A stretch of 64,000 nucleotides of DNA from an uncultured beta proteobacterium (GTDB lineage Bacteria; Pseudomonadota; Gammaproteobacteria; Burkholderiales; Burkholderiaceae_C). Position 1 is the stretch's first letter. Each line of letters starts with the position of its first letter. Below the pieces are notes generated by a model that worked only from the letters and a program-made list of their open reading frames with translations, was not told where the DNA came from and searched no databases. Positions 45,642 to 55,291 of this stretch are shown one piece after another. Made by a program: the position numbers and the translations under genes. The stretch lies in NCBI GenBank assembly GCA_903930255.1, contig CAIYYA010000249.1:17000-80999 (forward strand), in the 5' to 3' direction.

Positions 45642-46991
45642 CTAGTTTTCAGCCGCTTCGCTTTGTTTGTCAGCATTGCGACCCGTCTGCCAGCGAACCA
45701 CATTCACATCCTGCCCTAGCATCACTCGCGTCACCAGCGTGATGCCCGAGGCAGTCACGTGAAAACGTTTGCGATCTTCCACCGGATCCAGACCAATGCG
45801 AATGCCGTCGGGCAAATTGCAGTTTTTATCAATGATGCACTTTTTAAGAATGCAGTTCCGACCTATTTTGACATTCGGCAAAACTATGCTGTCTTCAATT
45901 AAAGAATAGCTGTGAATGTAAACGCCCGAGAAAAGCATCGACCGCCTCAACGTTGCACCGCTGATGATGCAACCACCTGAAACCAGTGAGTCAAAAGCCG
46001 CTCCGCGCCTTGTATCTTCATCAAAAACAAACTTGGCCGGTGGACTTTGCGGCTGCCAGGTCCAGATCGGCCAGTTGGTGTCATACAAATTGAGTTGCGG
46101 GGTGACGTTCATCAACTCCATATTGGCTTCCCAATAGGCATCCAGTGTGCCGACATCGCGCCAATAAACAGGGCTCGCGGAATCACTGACGCAACTATCC
46201 GCAAAATTTTGTGCGTAACAGCGGTGCTGCGTTACGCAGTGCGGGATCACGTCCTTGCCAAAATCGTGACTCGACAAAGGGTCTTCAGCGTCGCGCAGAA
46301 GCTGCTCAAACAAGAATTTGGCGCTAAAAACATAAATGCCCATGCTCACCAAGGCAAGCTCCGGGTTACCTGGCATGGATTGCGGCTGCGCTGGTTTTTC
46401 GACAAATTGAATGATGCGATGCTGTTCGTCAACCGACATCACACCAAAACTAACCGCTTCAGCGATCGGTACCTCAATGCATGCCACCGTCAAATCGGCC
46501 TGTTTCACGACATGCGCCGCCAAAATGCGCCCATAGTCCATGCGATAAATTTGATCGCCCGATAGCACCAGTACATATTCTGGATCAGTATGGCGTATTT
46601 CTCGTAAATTCTGGAACACTGCATCCGCTGTTCCGCGATACCAGTGAGACTCATTCACTTGTTGTTGTGCAGGCATGATTTCTATGAATTCGCCCAAACG
46701 GCCATCCAAAAAACTCCAGCCCAACTGCAAATGCCGAATCAGGCTTTGCGCCTTGTATTGAGTTGCTACACCGACCCTGCGTACACCAGAGTTCACACAA
46801 TTGGAAAGGGTAAAGTCAATGATGCGAAACTTTCCACCAAATGGAACAGCCGGCTTGGCGCGCCATTCGGTGAGTTCATGCAATCTGCTGCCGCGCCCAC
46901 CAGCCAACACCATCGCAAACGTATTTCGGGTGAGCAGGCTGACAAACCGTTGATCCCGTTGTAGTCTTATTGTTTCTTTGTCGTCAGTCAT
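45642..46991 (-). CDS. glgC: GlgC, glucose-1-phosphate adenylyltransferase
   Basis: 449 residues from ATG at 46991, with AAAGGG upstream. ADP-glucose synthesis for glycogen. Seen: [20 protein letters not shown] (nucleotide loop), [58 protein letters not shown] and a C-terminal left-handed helix with [20 protein letters not shown]. Together with PPK2 upstream it couples carbon and phosphate storage. No other glg genes are in the window. Confidence 0.95.
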   Translation of the reverse strand: MTDDKETIRLQRDQRFVSLLTRNTFAMVLAGGRGSRLHELTEWRAKPAVPFGGKFRIIDFTLSNCVNSGVRRVGVATQYKAQSLIRHLQLGWSFLDGRLGEFIEIMPAQQQVNESHWYRGTADAVFQNLREIRHTDPEYVLVLSGDQIYRMDYGRILAAHVVKQADLTVACIEVPIAEAVSFGVMSVDEQHRIIQFVEKPAQPQSMPGNPELALVSMGIYVFSAKFLFEQLLRDAEDPLSSHDFGKDVIPHCVTQHRCYAQNFADSCVSDSASPVYWRDVGTLDAYWEANMELMNVTPQLNLYDTNWPIWTWQPQSPPAKFVFDEDTRRGAAFDSLVSGGCIISGATLRRSMLFSGVYIHSYSLIEDSIVLPNVKIGRNCILKKCIIDKNCNLPDGIRIGLDPVEDRKRFHVTASGITLVTRVMLGQDVNVVRWQTGRNADKQSEAAEN

Positions 46992-47038
46992 GAACACCCT
47001 TTGGGTATTAAATAATGCCTAATCGAGTCGAGTTTTGA

Positions 47039-47977
47039 TCAATAAACGTCTGGAACCCGTATTTCTTCAGGAACGGGCTGACGCACATAGTCGTCATTGC
47101 GCTCACGCGGTGGCAAGACAACTTCCGGATATTCAATCTCGCCATACGGGATCTGACTGAGCAAATGGTGAATGCAATTAAGCCGAGCCTTTTTTTTGTC
47201 CACCGCTTGAACAACCCACCATGGCGCTTCGGGAATGTGCGTGCGTTGCAGCATGATCTCTTTGGCCTTGGTGTATTCCTCCCAGCGACGGCGCGATTCC
47301 ATGTCCATCGGACTAAGCTTCCATTGTTTCAGAGGATCATGGATGCGTCCCAAAAACCGCAGTTCTTGCTCTTCATCCGAAACCGAAAACCAATATTTGA
47401 TCAGTTGGATCCCCGAGCGCACCAACATTTTTTCGAACTCTGGTACGGACCTGAAAAATTCCTCGTACTGTTCATCAGTACAAAACCCCATCACACGCTC
47501 AACACCCGCGCGGTTGTACCAACTGCGGTCAAATAGCACAATCTCACCCGCACCTGGCAAATGCGCCACATAGCGCTGAAAATACCATTGGGTTTGCTCT
47601 CTGATATTTGGGGCTGGCAAGGCAGCAACCCGGCACACGCGTGGGTTGAGGCGCTGTGTGATCCGCTTGATGGCACCACCCTTGCCAGCGGCATCGCGCC
47701 CCTCAAACAAAATCACCACTTTTTGACCGGTCTTGACAACCCAGTCCTGCAACTTGACAAGCTCTGCTTGCATGCGAAAAAGTTCACGAAAATACAGGCG
47801 CCGACTCTCTTTGTAGCTTGCTGACTCCGTGTCAATCTGACTTTCGAGCTCTTCGAGATTGCGATCCTCAAGCTCGAGTTCAAACTCTTCGTCATAACTG
47901 TCCGCCAGATCGCGTCGGATTCGTTGAACGAGTTCATCCACATTGGGATTCAATTGGGGCTCTTTGATCGATTTCAT
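47039..47977 (-). CDS. ppk2: PPK2-family polyphosphate kinase
   Basis: 312 residues. Walker A FEGRDAAGKGG (about 91-101), Walker B/lid region VLFDRSWYNRAGVERVMGFC, and RRRWEEYTKAKEIMLQRT. Class I PPK2 length and features; the enzyme uses polyphosphate to phosphorylate nucleoside diphosphates (or the reverse). An acidic 60-residue N-terminal part precedes the kinase core. The ATG overlaps the stop of the small membrane-protein gene by 4 bases. Confidence 0.93.
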   Translation of the reverse strand: MKSIKEPQLNPNVDELVQRIRRDLADSYDEEFELELEDRNLEELESQIDTESASYKESRRLYFRELFRMQAELVKLQDWVVKTGQKVVILFEGRDAAGKGGAIKRITQRLNPRVCRVAALPAPNIREQTQWYFQRYVAHLPGAGEIVLFDRSWYNRAGVERVMGFCTDEQYEEFFRSVPEFEKMLVRSGIQLIKYWFSVSDEEQELRFLGRIHDPLKQWKLSPMDMESRRRWEEYTKAKEIMLQRTHIPEAPWWVVQAVDKKKARLNCIHHLLSQIPYGEIEYPEVVLPPRERNDDYVRQPVPEEIRVPDVY

Positions 47978-48306
47978 TGATGCAGTGCTGATATCGAATC
48001 AGCCTCCTTGGTAGCCACGATTTGTTCATCTGGTTCCAGCGCAACGCCATTCAATAGGCCAGTTTTGCACCAAGCTTGCTGTCGCTGGCCACTTGAATCC
48101 AGATATTGCACAAAATAGATTCTGTTGCCATCGCCGAAACGCAACGCATCTGATGTCCATTGATGGTGCACAGGACTCCAGCGAATAGACAGAATAATCT
48201 GGCTGGATGTATGAAAATGCCGACGAATTCGCACCTTATCGATGTGAACCATCACAAGCCACAAGACGACAATCGTCATCAGAAACAGAGCCATAAAAGG
48301 TGCCAT
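47974..48306 (-). CDS. Small membrane-anchored protein of unknown function
   Basis: 110 residues. One N-terminal membrane segment (about 2-20, MAPFMALFLMTIVVLWLVMV) followed by a short soluble domain with GNRIYFVQYLDSSGQRQQAW and ALEPDEQIVA. No recognised family. The stop overlaps the ppk2 start, so it is translationally coupled to PPK2. Likely leads a small-ORF/ppk2/glgC operon. Confidence 0.65.
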   Translation of the reverse strand: MAPFMALFLMTIVVLWLVMVHIDKVRIRRHFHTSSQIILSIRWSPVHHQWTSDALRFGDGNRIYFVQYLDSSGQRQQAWCKTGLLNGVALEPDEQIVATKEADSISALHQ

Positions 48307-48433
48307 GCATTTTTCCGGTCAATGCAATTGCTTGGTGTTCATTGAATGCCCCGCATGAAACGTTGAATTTGCAGTTGTTCAGCCACTGATTTGGGAAATA
48401 ACCCAAATTTCGATGTCAGCTTAACCTCGACAT

Positions 48434-48451
48434 ATTTCACCCATGTGACAA
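48434..48451 (-). promoter_or_regulatory. Weak Pho-box-like repeat upstream of the ppk2 operon
   Basis: Minus strand TTGTCAC-ATGG-GTGAAAT; the first unit is good, the second has three changes. A TAAGCT lies 10 bp later. Listed as a candidate only; about 130 bp before the small membrane-protein ATG. Confidence 0.3.
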
Positions 48452-48461
48452 TTTCTTGCTT

Positions 48462-48625
48462 TAGGGATGCAGAAATTGCAAATGCACCGTTTATGGCGAG
48501 TGCTGGAGGGATGCAGCGCTAGGCGCTCAGAGCGCAGTGTGGCAAGACCACACAATCGATGAGCAACGACGCAATGCGCCCGACAGTGCCGCCAGAAATG
48601 GGATATTTGCATTTTCTGCATCCCT
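48462..48625. repeat. MITE-like element with 21-bp terminal inverted repeats
   Basis: The left end AGGGATGCAGAAATTGCAAA (48463-48482, plus T) is the reverse complement of 48605-48625 at 20 of 21 positions. The 121-bp interior carries a smaller hairpin, GTGTGG-CAAGA-CCACAC (about 48537-48553), and GCGCT/AGCGC arms. It has no coding capacity worth calling. The right end overlaps the chemoreceptor stop codon. Structure suggests a non-autonomous insertion element or a repeated structural RNA/DNA element; no second copy is in the window. Confidence 0.6.
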
Positions 48626-50220
48626 TAGCCAACATTCAAGGCCAATGCAAACCCCGGCAATCTGAAACGGCTTGCCACATCACGCAAATCCCCCGCCTGG
48701 TTTTGCAGGTTTTGCGCTGCTGCGGCTGATTCTTCAACCACTGCAGCGTTTTGTTGCGTCATTTGATCCAGCCGATTTACAGCCAGGTTGATACTTGACA
48801 TGCTGCCACTTAGCGCACTGCTACCCGCATTGATCTGGCTGATTGCAGTGCTCACATGCTCAATGGAGTGAACAATGGTGTCCATGCTTGCACGGGCACG
48901 CGTCACTTTGGATGTGCCCAACTCGACATTCATAACCGAGGCATCTATCAGTGTCTTGATCTCCCTTGCGGCCAACGCGGACCTGTTTGCCAAAGTGCGA
49001 ACTTCTGCTGCTACCACGGCAAATCCTCTGCCTTGCTCACCCGCGCGTGCGGCTTCTACCGCCGCATTCAGGGCCAGGATATTGGTTTGAAAGGCAATGC
49101 TGTCTATGACCCCGGTGATGGCCACAATTTTGCGCGAGGACTCACTGATATCGCCCATTGTCTGCATCACCTCGGCCATGATCGAACTTCCGTTGGCGGC
49201 TTCCAGCGTTGCCGATTTGGCGAGTGACTCTCCCCTCTTTGCCGCTTCGAGTGAGGCATGCATCGTCATTGCAACTTCTTCGATGGAGGCTGCCGTTTGT
49301 TGCAAGAATGAAGCTGCCAACTCGGTTCGGCTCGAAATATCCATATTGCCAGCGGCTATTTGCGTTGCACCCTCTGCCACACTGTGGCTGGCGCCCTGAA
49401 CCTGTTGCACCAAAACATGCAGCGAGGTCTGCATTTGACCCAACGCCACCAACAGCCTTCCAGCCTCATCCCGGTGATGACCATCAATGATGCTCGTCAG
49501 GTCCAGAGAGGCGACCTGGTTGGCCGCATTGACGGCCTGCTGTATAGGGCGTGTGATGCTGCGCACAAGCCAAGCCGATAAAACACCGCCTAGCAATAAG
49601 GCGCAAAAGCTAAACAGAATAAGCCCCCAACGGGCGGTTTGACTCAAATTCCCAATACTTGCCGCAGCCGCAGTAATTTCGCCCCTGTGGCGCTCGCCCA
49701 GCGTCGTGACGGCCTGCTGCAACGCCAGTGCGGCGGGCATAAATTGGTTCGCATACACCTTTTCAATGTTGGCGCTTACACCACCATCGCGGGCAGTCGT
49801 GAGTGCCTTGCGAGCTTTCACAAAATCCTGATTGGCCAGTGTGATGTGGCTTAGACTGGCCTTATCGCCGGGGCTCGTCAGCATACTTTCCAAATTTTTT
49901 AGCAACAGCTCAATCTGCTGCGAGGTTTGCTCAATTTCAGGGCTCAGAGCATCGCCCACCTGGGGCTCGGAGCTCAGAGCAAGAGCCTTCGATCGCGCCA
50001 TATTGACCAAAATATGCCGTTGCAATTCACCCGTTGTGCGTTCGGTAACCAGCACATCATTGACCAGGTTATCGGTCTGCGTGGAAACTTTGACCAATGA
50101 CCAAAATCCGATGCTCGAACCCAGTAGGGCAACCATAAGCACAATGGAGAGAACGGTTGTTATCCGACGCGAAAATGAGCCGGTTGACCCGAGCATTTTC
50201 GGTGTATCTGTGTTTGCCAT
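48625..50220 (-). CDS. Methyl-accepting chemotaxis protein
   Basis: 531 residues. Membrane helix 1 about 20-42, periplasmic four-helix-type domain about 43-200, membrane helix 2 about 202-225, HAMP ([16 protein letters not shown]) and a signalling domain with the hairpin tip [20 protein letters not shown], then [20 protein letters not shown]. The C terminus is truncated compared with Tsr-type receptors, without a CheR-docking pentapeptide. Sensed ligand unknown. The stop codon coincides with the edge of the inverted-repeat element at 48462. Confidence 0.95.
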   Translation of the reverse strand: MANTDTPKMLGSTGSFSRRITTVLSIVLMVALLGSSIGFWSLVKVSTQTDNLVNDVLVTERTTGELQRHILVNMARSKALALSSEPQVGDALSPEIEQTSQQIELLLKNLESMLTSPGDKASLSHITLANQDFVKARKALTTARDGGVSANIEKVYANQFMPAALALQQAVTTLGERHRGEITAAAASIGNLSQTARWGLILFSFCALLLGGVLSAWLVRSITRPIQQAVNAANQVASLDLTSIIDGHHRDEAGRLLVALGQMQTSLHVLVQQVQGASHSVAEGATQIAAGNMDISSRTELAASFLQQTAASIEEVAMTMHASLEAAKRGESLAKSATLEAANGSSIMAEVMQTMGDISESSRKIVAITGVIDSIAFQTNILALNAAVEAARAGEQGRGFAVVAAEVRTLANRSALAAREIKTLIDASVMNVELGTSKVTRARASMDTIVHSIEHVSTAISQINAGSSALSGSMSSINLAVNRLDQMTQQNAAVVEESAAAAQNLQNQAGDLRDVASRFRLPGFALALNVG

Positions 50221-50423
50221 GATGGACTGAGCTCGCTAGATGATCAACCGCCAGTGACAAGCCAATCTTGCAACAAAGGGTTAACCCTTGCGATTCTGAA
50301 GTCTGCACACGTCAATTTAATGACATCCCATCGATGCTACACAAACGTGTTTTCATTGGGCGAACCAACATCGGATTCGGCATAAAATTGCAAATCGAAA
50401 GTTAAAACTCCGATTTGCAAAAA

Positions 50424-51587
50424 ATGATCCCTCGCATCGCCACCCAGACCTTGCAGCGCTTGGCCAAAGGCTTTCCCATCATCGCCTTGACCGGACCACG
50501 CCAGTCCGGCAAGACGACCTTGGCGAGGGAGGTTTTTGCTTCCAAAGTTTATGTAACACTTGAAAACCCGGACGAGTTTGAGTTTGCCGAACGCGATCCG
50601 CGCGCATTTTTGAACCGGTTTGAGTCGGGGGCGATTCTGGACGAGGTGCAACGCTGCCCGCATTTGTTGTCTTGGCTGCAGGGCCTAGTGGATGAACGGG
50701 GCGCAATGGGCGATTTCGTGCTGACCGGCTCGGCCCAGTTTGATCTGATATCGGGCATCACACAGTCGCTGGCGGGCCGCGTTGGGCGTGTCGAACTGCT
50801 GCCATTCTCAGGGTTAGAGCTGGCCGCTGTCGGTAAGCTGCCCAAGGTTCTGGAGGATATGCTGCTGCGCGGTGCCTATCCCGCGCTGTATGACCGCGAA
50901 CTGCTGCCAGGCGACTGGTTTCCCAACTATGTGGCGACCTACCTGGAGCGCGATGTGCGCCAACTCATCGCGGTGCGTGATCTGTCACTGTTTCAACGCT
51001 TTGTGCGCATGTGCGCGGCGCGCTCAGGCCAGCTGCTTAATCTGGCGGCACTGGGCGCGGACTGCGGCATCTCGGCGGTGACAGCACGCGAGTGGCTGTC
51101 GGTTTTGGAAGCCAGCTACTTGGTGGCGCGACTGCCGCCCTACCACCGCAATTTTGGCAAGCGGCTAGTCAAGAGCCCCAAACTGTATTTCCTGGATGTC
51201 GGGCTGATGGCGTGGCTGCTGGGCATACGCGACGCTGCCAGCATTCAGACGCACGCAGCTCGTGGCGCTTTGTTTGAGACCTATGTCGTGAGTGAACTCA
51301 TCAAACAGCGCTTCAACGCGGGGCAGAGTGCTGAGCTGTACTTTTGGCGCGACAGCGCAGGGCATGAAGTGGACCTGCTGTTGGAGACCCCGCTGGGCAT
51401 GCAGGCGATCGAAATCAAATCTGGCAGCACCTTCGCCTCTGACTGGCCCGATGCGATCCTCAAATGGCAAAAGTTCGCTTCCGGTGCGGCGCTACCACCG
51501 GTGATTGTGTATGGCGGCGAAGGCGGCTACGAACGTCAGGGTTGTCGGGTCGTGGGATGGCGTGAATTGCAGGGCATGAACCGGTAG
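50424..51587 (+). CDS. AAA-family ATPase with DUF4143 C-terminal domain
   Basis: 387 residues from ATG at 50424 (in-frame TTG at 50415 possible). N-terminal P-loop ALTGPRQSGKTTLAREVF, Walker B AILDEVQRCPHLLSWLQ and the sensor TGSAQFDL; C-terminal DUF4143 nuclease-like part with YFLDVGLMAWLLGI, ARGALFETYVVSELIK and YFWRDSAGHEVDLLLE ... IEIKSGST, a pattern like PD-(D/E)XK nucleases. Common standalone gene of unclear role, often mobile or defence-associated. No partner gene is adjacent. Confidence 0.88.
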   Translation: MIPRIATQTLQRLAKGFPIIALTGPRQSGKTTLAREVFASKVYVTLENPDEFEFAERDPRAFLNRFESGAILDEVQRCPHLLSWLQGLVDERGAMGDFVLTGSAQFDLISGITQSLAGRVGRVELLPFSGLELAAVGKLPKVLEDMLLRGAYPALYDRELLPGDWFPNYVATYLERDVRQLIAVRDLSLFQRFVRMCAARSGQLLNLAALGADCGISAVTAREWLSVLEASYLVARLPPYHRNFGKRLVKSPKLYFLDVGLMAWLLGIRDAASIQTHAARGALFETYVVSELIKQRFNAGQSAELYFWRDSAGHEVDLLLETPLGMQAIEIKSGSTFASDWPDAILKWQKFASGAALPPVIVYGGEGGYERQGCRVVGWRELQGMNR

Positions 51588-51605
51588 CTTCTTGCAAGTA
51601 TATAA

Positions 51606-51662
51606 TGCCTTTAGCGCCCGTGGAATAAGCGTATGACGCTTCATATTAAATAGCAACAAAAT
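51606..51662 (-). repeat. Dispersed repeat, copy g (intergenic)
   Basis: Minus strand: GTTGCTATTTAATATGAAGC, then GTCATACGCTTATTCCACGG, then GCGCTAAAGGC. Order and spacing match copies a and b. The surrounding 136 bp (51588-51723) holds nothing else identified. Confidence 0.6.
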
Positions 51663-51723
51663 TGATAATGTCAGGAGTTTTGTTGGATTTTTCGACATCT
51701 GCTCGATCCGCTCTTGGCTTTGC

Positions 51724-52371
51724 TCAGGTCGCATATTTCGCCAAAAACACCCGCAAATCCCGAAAATCATCGATGCGCTCGGTCAAGGTAGCGTGGTTCC
51801 AGTCCCACCAGGCGGTGGTCTCTAAGGCTTGCGCAATGGCCTTGGGAAAACGTTGCCGAATCACTTTGGCACCCTCACCCGCCACGATGGCGTAAGGCGG
51901 CACATCTTTGGTCACCACCGAGTTGCTGCCCACCACCGCGCCGTTGCCAATCGTTACCCCCGGCATGATCACCACGCCGTGGCCAATCCAGGTGTCGTGC
52001 CCAATGCGCACCCGCTGGCGCCGGCGCCAGGCAAAAAATTCTTCTTCATCCTGCTCTGCCATGCCATACATGGTTGGGCGATAGGTGAAATGGTGCAAGC
52101 TGGGGCGCTCCATCGGGTGAAAACCGGGGTTGACGCGCACCATGTTGGCAATGTTGGCAAACTTGCCGATGTCGGCCGACATCAGGTCGCAGTAATGCTG
52201 CACATAGGCGTAATCGTCGAGCAAACAGTCTTCCATGCGGGTCTGTTCGCCGACCTGGGTGTAGCGGCCAAAGCGGCAATCGCGCACCATGCAGCTTGTA
52301 GTCAAGGCTGGTGCTTCGCCCAAGTGCACCGATGGGGACAGATTCAGGGCGGCTATGTGGATATGGGTCAT
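51724..52371 (-). CDS. Phosphonate-cluster hexapeptide-repeat transferase
   Basis: 215 residues. Left-handed beta-helix protein of the phosphonate-associated acetyltransferase type: VRDCRFGRYTQVGEQTRMED, DLMSADIGKFANIANMVRVN, then HDTWIGHGVVIMPGVTIGNG and AVVGSNSVVTKDVPPYAIVA. Such transferases recur in C-P lyase clusters and may acylate an aminophosphonate or an intermediate. Last gene of the operon, 17 bp after phnM. Confidence 0.85.
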   Translation of the reverse strand: MTHIHIAALNLSPSVHLGEAPALTTSCMVRDCRFGRYTQVGEQTRMEDCLLDDYAYVQHYCDLMSADIGKFANIANMVRVNPGFHPMERPSLHHFTYRPTMYGMAEQDEEEFFAWRRRQRVRIGHDTWIGHGVVIMPGVTIGNGAVVGSNSVVTKDVPPYAIVAGEGAKVIRQRFPKAIAQALETTAWWDWNHATLTERIDDFRDLRVFLAKYAT

Positions 52372-52388
52372 GGTGTGGCTTTCAAAAA

Positions 52389-53531
52389 TCAGTATGCGCG
52401 CTGGCCTGCCAGCCAGGTCTGCAGCACCGTTGGCATGCCGGCACGGTTCATGCGCACGCGCACCAGATCAGCGCGCTGGCCCACGGCAATGTCGCCCCGG
52501 TCGGTCAAACCAATGGCGCGGGCCGGGTTGAGGCTGACTGTGCGAACGGCGCGTGGCAGTGTCCACTGCGTCAGGCCGCCCAGCATAAAGGTAGCCAGCA
52601 TCAGGCTACTGGGGACATAGTCGGACGAAAAAATGTCCAGCAAATCGGCCTGCGCCAGCTCGGCGGCCGACACATTGCCAGAATGGGAGCCGCCCTTGAC
52701 CATGTTGGGGCCACCCATGATGATGAATAGACCTGCGTCGCGCGCCGCTTGCGCGGCCATCAGCGTGGTGGGGAATTCCGACATGCTGATGCCTTCCGCG
52801 ACGGCTTGCAACACGTCTTGGGCCGAAGTGTCGTCATGGCTGGCCAGCGGTAACCCGCGTTCCCGACTGGCCGCGATGATGGCCCTGCGGTGCGGCACCG
52901 CATAGGCCTGTTGGTCGGCCTGGCGCTGGGCGATCATGGCGGTAAAACTCTCGTCGCTAAAAAAAGTGTTGCGCTCAGCATAGCGGCGGTAGCTTTTGAG
53001 GTCGCGCCACTGACGCTGGCCGGGAGTGTGGTCCATCACGCTGACAAGCTTGAGCAAGGGATCCTCTGAATACTGATGGAAAACCTCCAGAATATCGGGG
53101 GCTGCCAGTTCACAGCGCAGGTGCAGCAGATGCTCCACGCGCATCAGACCTTCGTCACGGCACTGGTGCATCGCCGCAATCGATGTGTGCTGTGTCTGGC
53201 AGCGCGCGCCTCCCTGATCCATATTGCCAATCACCACCGAGTCGAGCACGGTGGTGATGCCAGCAGCGGCACATTGCGCATCGTGCACCGTCATGGCCGA
53301 ATGAGCATTCCAAAGCACGCCGGGGCGCGGAACCAGGTGCTTTTCGAGGTTGTCTGTGTGCAGTTCCACCAGTCCTGGCATAAGCCAGTCACCAGCCCAG
53401 TCAACGGCTGCGGCAACCGACGTGGTACCGCGATCCACCGAACGGATGATGCCGTCGTCAATGTGTACGCAGCCGGTGAATTCTTCGTCGGCGGTGACGA
53501 TACGGGCGTTGCAAAAAGTGCGCTGCTTCAT
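52389..53531 (-). CDS. phnM: PhnM, alpha-D-ribose 1-methylphosphonate 5-triphosphate diphosphatase, copy 1
   Basis: 380 residues from ATG at 53531 (AGGAAAG about 10 bases upstream); the longer frame reading back into phnE is not homologous. Amidohydrolase fold: [66 protein letters not shown] and GGPNMVKGGSHSGN. It removes pyrophosphate from the triphosphorylated ribosyl phosphonate. A second PhnM lies at 57098; the two are clearly related but not near-identical. Confidence 0.93.
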   Translation of the reverse strand: MKQRTFCNARIVTADEEFTGCVHIDDGIIRSVDRGTTSVAAAVDWAGDWLMPGLVELHTDNLEKHLVPRPGVLWNAHSAMTVHDAQCAAAGITTVLDSVVIGNMDQGGARCQTQHTSIAAMHQCRDEGLMRVEHLLHLRCELAAPDILEVFHQYSEDPLLKLVSVMDHTPGQRQWRDLKSYRRYAERNTFFSDESFTAMIAQRQADQQAYAVPHRRAIIAASRERGLPLASHDDTSAQDVLQAVAEGISMSEFPTTLMAAQAARDAGLFIIMGGPNMVKGGSHSGNVSAAELAQADLLDIFSSDYVPSSLMLATFMLGGLTQWTLPRAVRTVSLNPARAIGLTDRGDIAVGQRADLVRVRMNRAGMPTVLQTWLAGQRAY

Positions 53532-53565
53532 TGGGGGGAGTCTTTCCTGGGGTTGGGACTGTGGT

Positions 53566-54399
53566 TCAGTGGGTGGCTTGCCCGATGATGGCATGGCGCA
53601 GCTTGGCACTGAGCAGGTCGATCAGCATCACGGTGAGCAGCACCAGAATAATCACAAAAGCCAAAGGCTGGAATTCCATCGTGCGAATCTGCTCTGACAG
53701 AATCAGACCGATACCGCCGGCGCCGATGATGCCGATGATGGTGGCGCTGCGCGTGTTGGACTCAAAGAAATACAGCACCTGGCTGAGCATGACCGGCAAA
53801 ACCTGCGGCAGGATGCCAAAACGGATTTGCTGCAACCGGTTGCCACCAGTGGACATGATGCCTTCCACCGCTTTGCGGTCAGCCGTTTCGATGGCCTCGG
53901 AAAACAGCTTGCCAAAGCTGCCGATATCGGCGCAGATGATGGCCAGCACCCCGGCAAATGGCCCCAGCCCGACCACGTTGATCCAGATCAGCGCCCACAC
54001 CAGCATGTCGATGCTGCGCAGCGTGTCACAACTGCGCCGAGCAAATAACAAAACAAAGGTATGTACAGAAGTGTTGCGCGCCGCCAGAAAACCTAAAGGA
54101 AACGCCAGCAATGCTGCTACCAGGGTGCCCAAAAACGCAATCGCTACGGTTTCGCCCATGGCCACCAAGTAGGCCAGAAAAGTCGGCCCCCAGCCAGGAT
54201 CAGGCGGCAACATCAGCACCACGATGTCGCCCAACCGGCTCATGCCATTGATGATGCGTTGCAGCGAAAAATCAAGCTGAACCAGGCCAAATACAAACAG
54301 TCCGGCCATACCCAGCGCCAGCGCCAGCAGGCGCAGCCGTAATGGGTTGAGCGAACCAAAATGCTCGGGGTAGCGCTGGCGCAGCGGCGGGGAACTCAT
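53566..54399 (-). CDS. phnE: PhnE, phosphonate ABC transporter permease, second subunit
   Basis: 277 residues, about six hydrophobic helices, coupling-helix region EAIETADRKAVEGIMSTGGN, and SNTRSATIIGIIGAGGIGLI. The start overlaps the stop of the first PhnE by 4 bases. Forms the permease with it. Confidence 0.93.
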   Translation of the reverse strand: MSSPPLRQRYPEHFGSLNPLRLRLLALALGMAGLFVFGLVQLDFSLQRIINGMSRLGDIVVLMLPPDPGWGPTFLAYLVAMGETVAIAFLGTLVAALLAFPLGFLAARNTSVHTFVLLFARRSCDTLRSIDMLVWALIWINVVGLGPFAGVLAIICADIGSFGKLFSEAIETADRKAVEGIMSTGGNRLQQIRFGILPQVLPVMLSQVLYFFESNTRSATIIGIIGAGGIGLILSEQIRTMEFQPLAFVIILVLLTVMLIDLLSAKLRHAIIGQATH

Positions 54400-55277
54400 G
54401 CGCGCAGCTCCATGCCAAGGATGCGCGCACGCAGTTTTTGCGTCATCTGGTCCATCAGCATCACAGTGAGCACAATCAGCACCAGCAAGGCGCTGACATC
54501 AGCATAATAAAACTTGCGAATGGCCTCGATCAGCGTCTGGCCAATGCCACCAGCCCCGACAAAACCCAGCACGGCGGCACTGCGCACATTGACCTCAAAA
54601 CGCAGCAGGGTGTAACTCACAAAGCTGGAAAACACCTGCGGCATCACGGCGAAATAGATTTTTTGCCACCAGCTGCCACCGGTGGCCAGCACACCGTCCA
54701 CCGGCTTCATGTCGATGTTTTCGACCACTTCAGAAAACAGCTTGCCCAGTGAGCCCATGCTGTGGATAGCCAGTGCCAAAACACCGGGCATGGGACCCAG
54801 GCTGAATGCCATGATAAAAATCATGGCGAACACCAGCTCGGGTACGGTGCGGGCAAACTCCAGTAAACGTTTGGCAGCAAACACCAGTGCACGGTTGGCT
54901 GTGATATTGCGGCTGGCCAGAAAACACAGACCCAGCGCACCGCACGCACCCGCCAGCGTGCCCACATAAGCCATCAACAAGGTTTCACCCATCTGGATCA
55001 GCCAGATTTTCCAGCCCCAGAACCATTCGATCGGGTCTGTCACGACCCTTTCGCCACTCTCCAGACGCGACAGGCGGTCAATATAACTGGTGAAATTGCC
55101 GATGTTGCTGAAAAATTTCAACAGATCAACTTCGGTCGTCCAGGCCGACAGCCCAAGCAGGCCGAGCAAAACTGCCAAGCCCAGCAGGTGCTGTCGTTGC
55201 TGCACCGCCACCGCCTGCGCGTAGCCTTGGTGCAAGTCCCGCAAGCGAACGTCGGGCAGTGAGCCGGTTTGTTGCAT
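54396..55277 (-). CDS. phnE: PhnE, phosphonate ABC transporter permease, first subunit
   Basis: 293 residues with about six membrane helices; EVVENIDMKPVDGVLATGGS is the ATPase-contact region and VNVRSAAVLGFVGAGGIGQT follows. It has an N-terminal cytoplasmic stretch of about 30 residues and a longer first periplasmic loop than the second copy. Fourteen bp after phnD. Confidence 0.93.
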   Translation of the reverse strand: MQQTGSLPDVRLRDLHQGYAQAVAVQQRQHLLGLAVLLGLLGLSAWTTEVDLLKFFSNIGNFTSYIDRLSRLESGERVVTDPIEWFWGWKIWLIQMGETLLMAYVGTLAGACGALGLCFLASRNITANRALVFAAKRLLEFARTVPELVFAMIFIMAFSLGPMPGVLALAIHSMGSLGKLFSEVVENIDMKPVDGVLATGGSWWQKIYFAVMPQVFSSFVSYTLLRFEVNVRSAAVLGFVGAGGIGQTLIEAIRKFYYADVSALLVLIVLTVMLMDQMTQKLRARILGMELRA

Positions 55278-55291
55278 CAGCCGTCACAACT

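Noticed and set aside
48421..48621. 66-codon minus ORF across the inverted-repeat element
   Set aside because: Runs through both terminal repeats and reads as Cys/His/Arg noise (CICNFCIP); the palindromic structure explains the sequence better.
50309..50326. ATGTCAT-TAAA-TTGACGT upstream of the chemoreceptor
   Set aside because: The second half-site is poor; the nearby AAGGGTTAACCCTT palindrome (50276-50289) is also too short to interpret.
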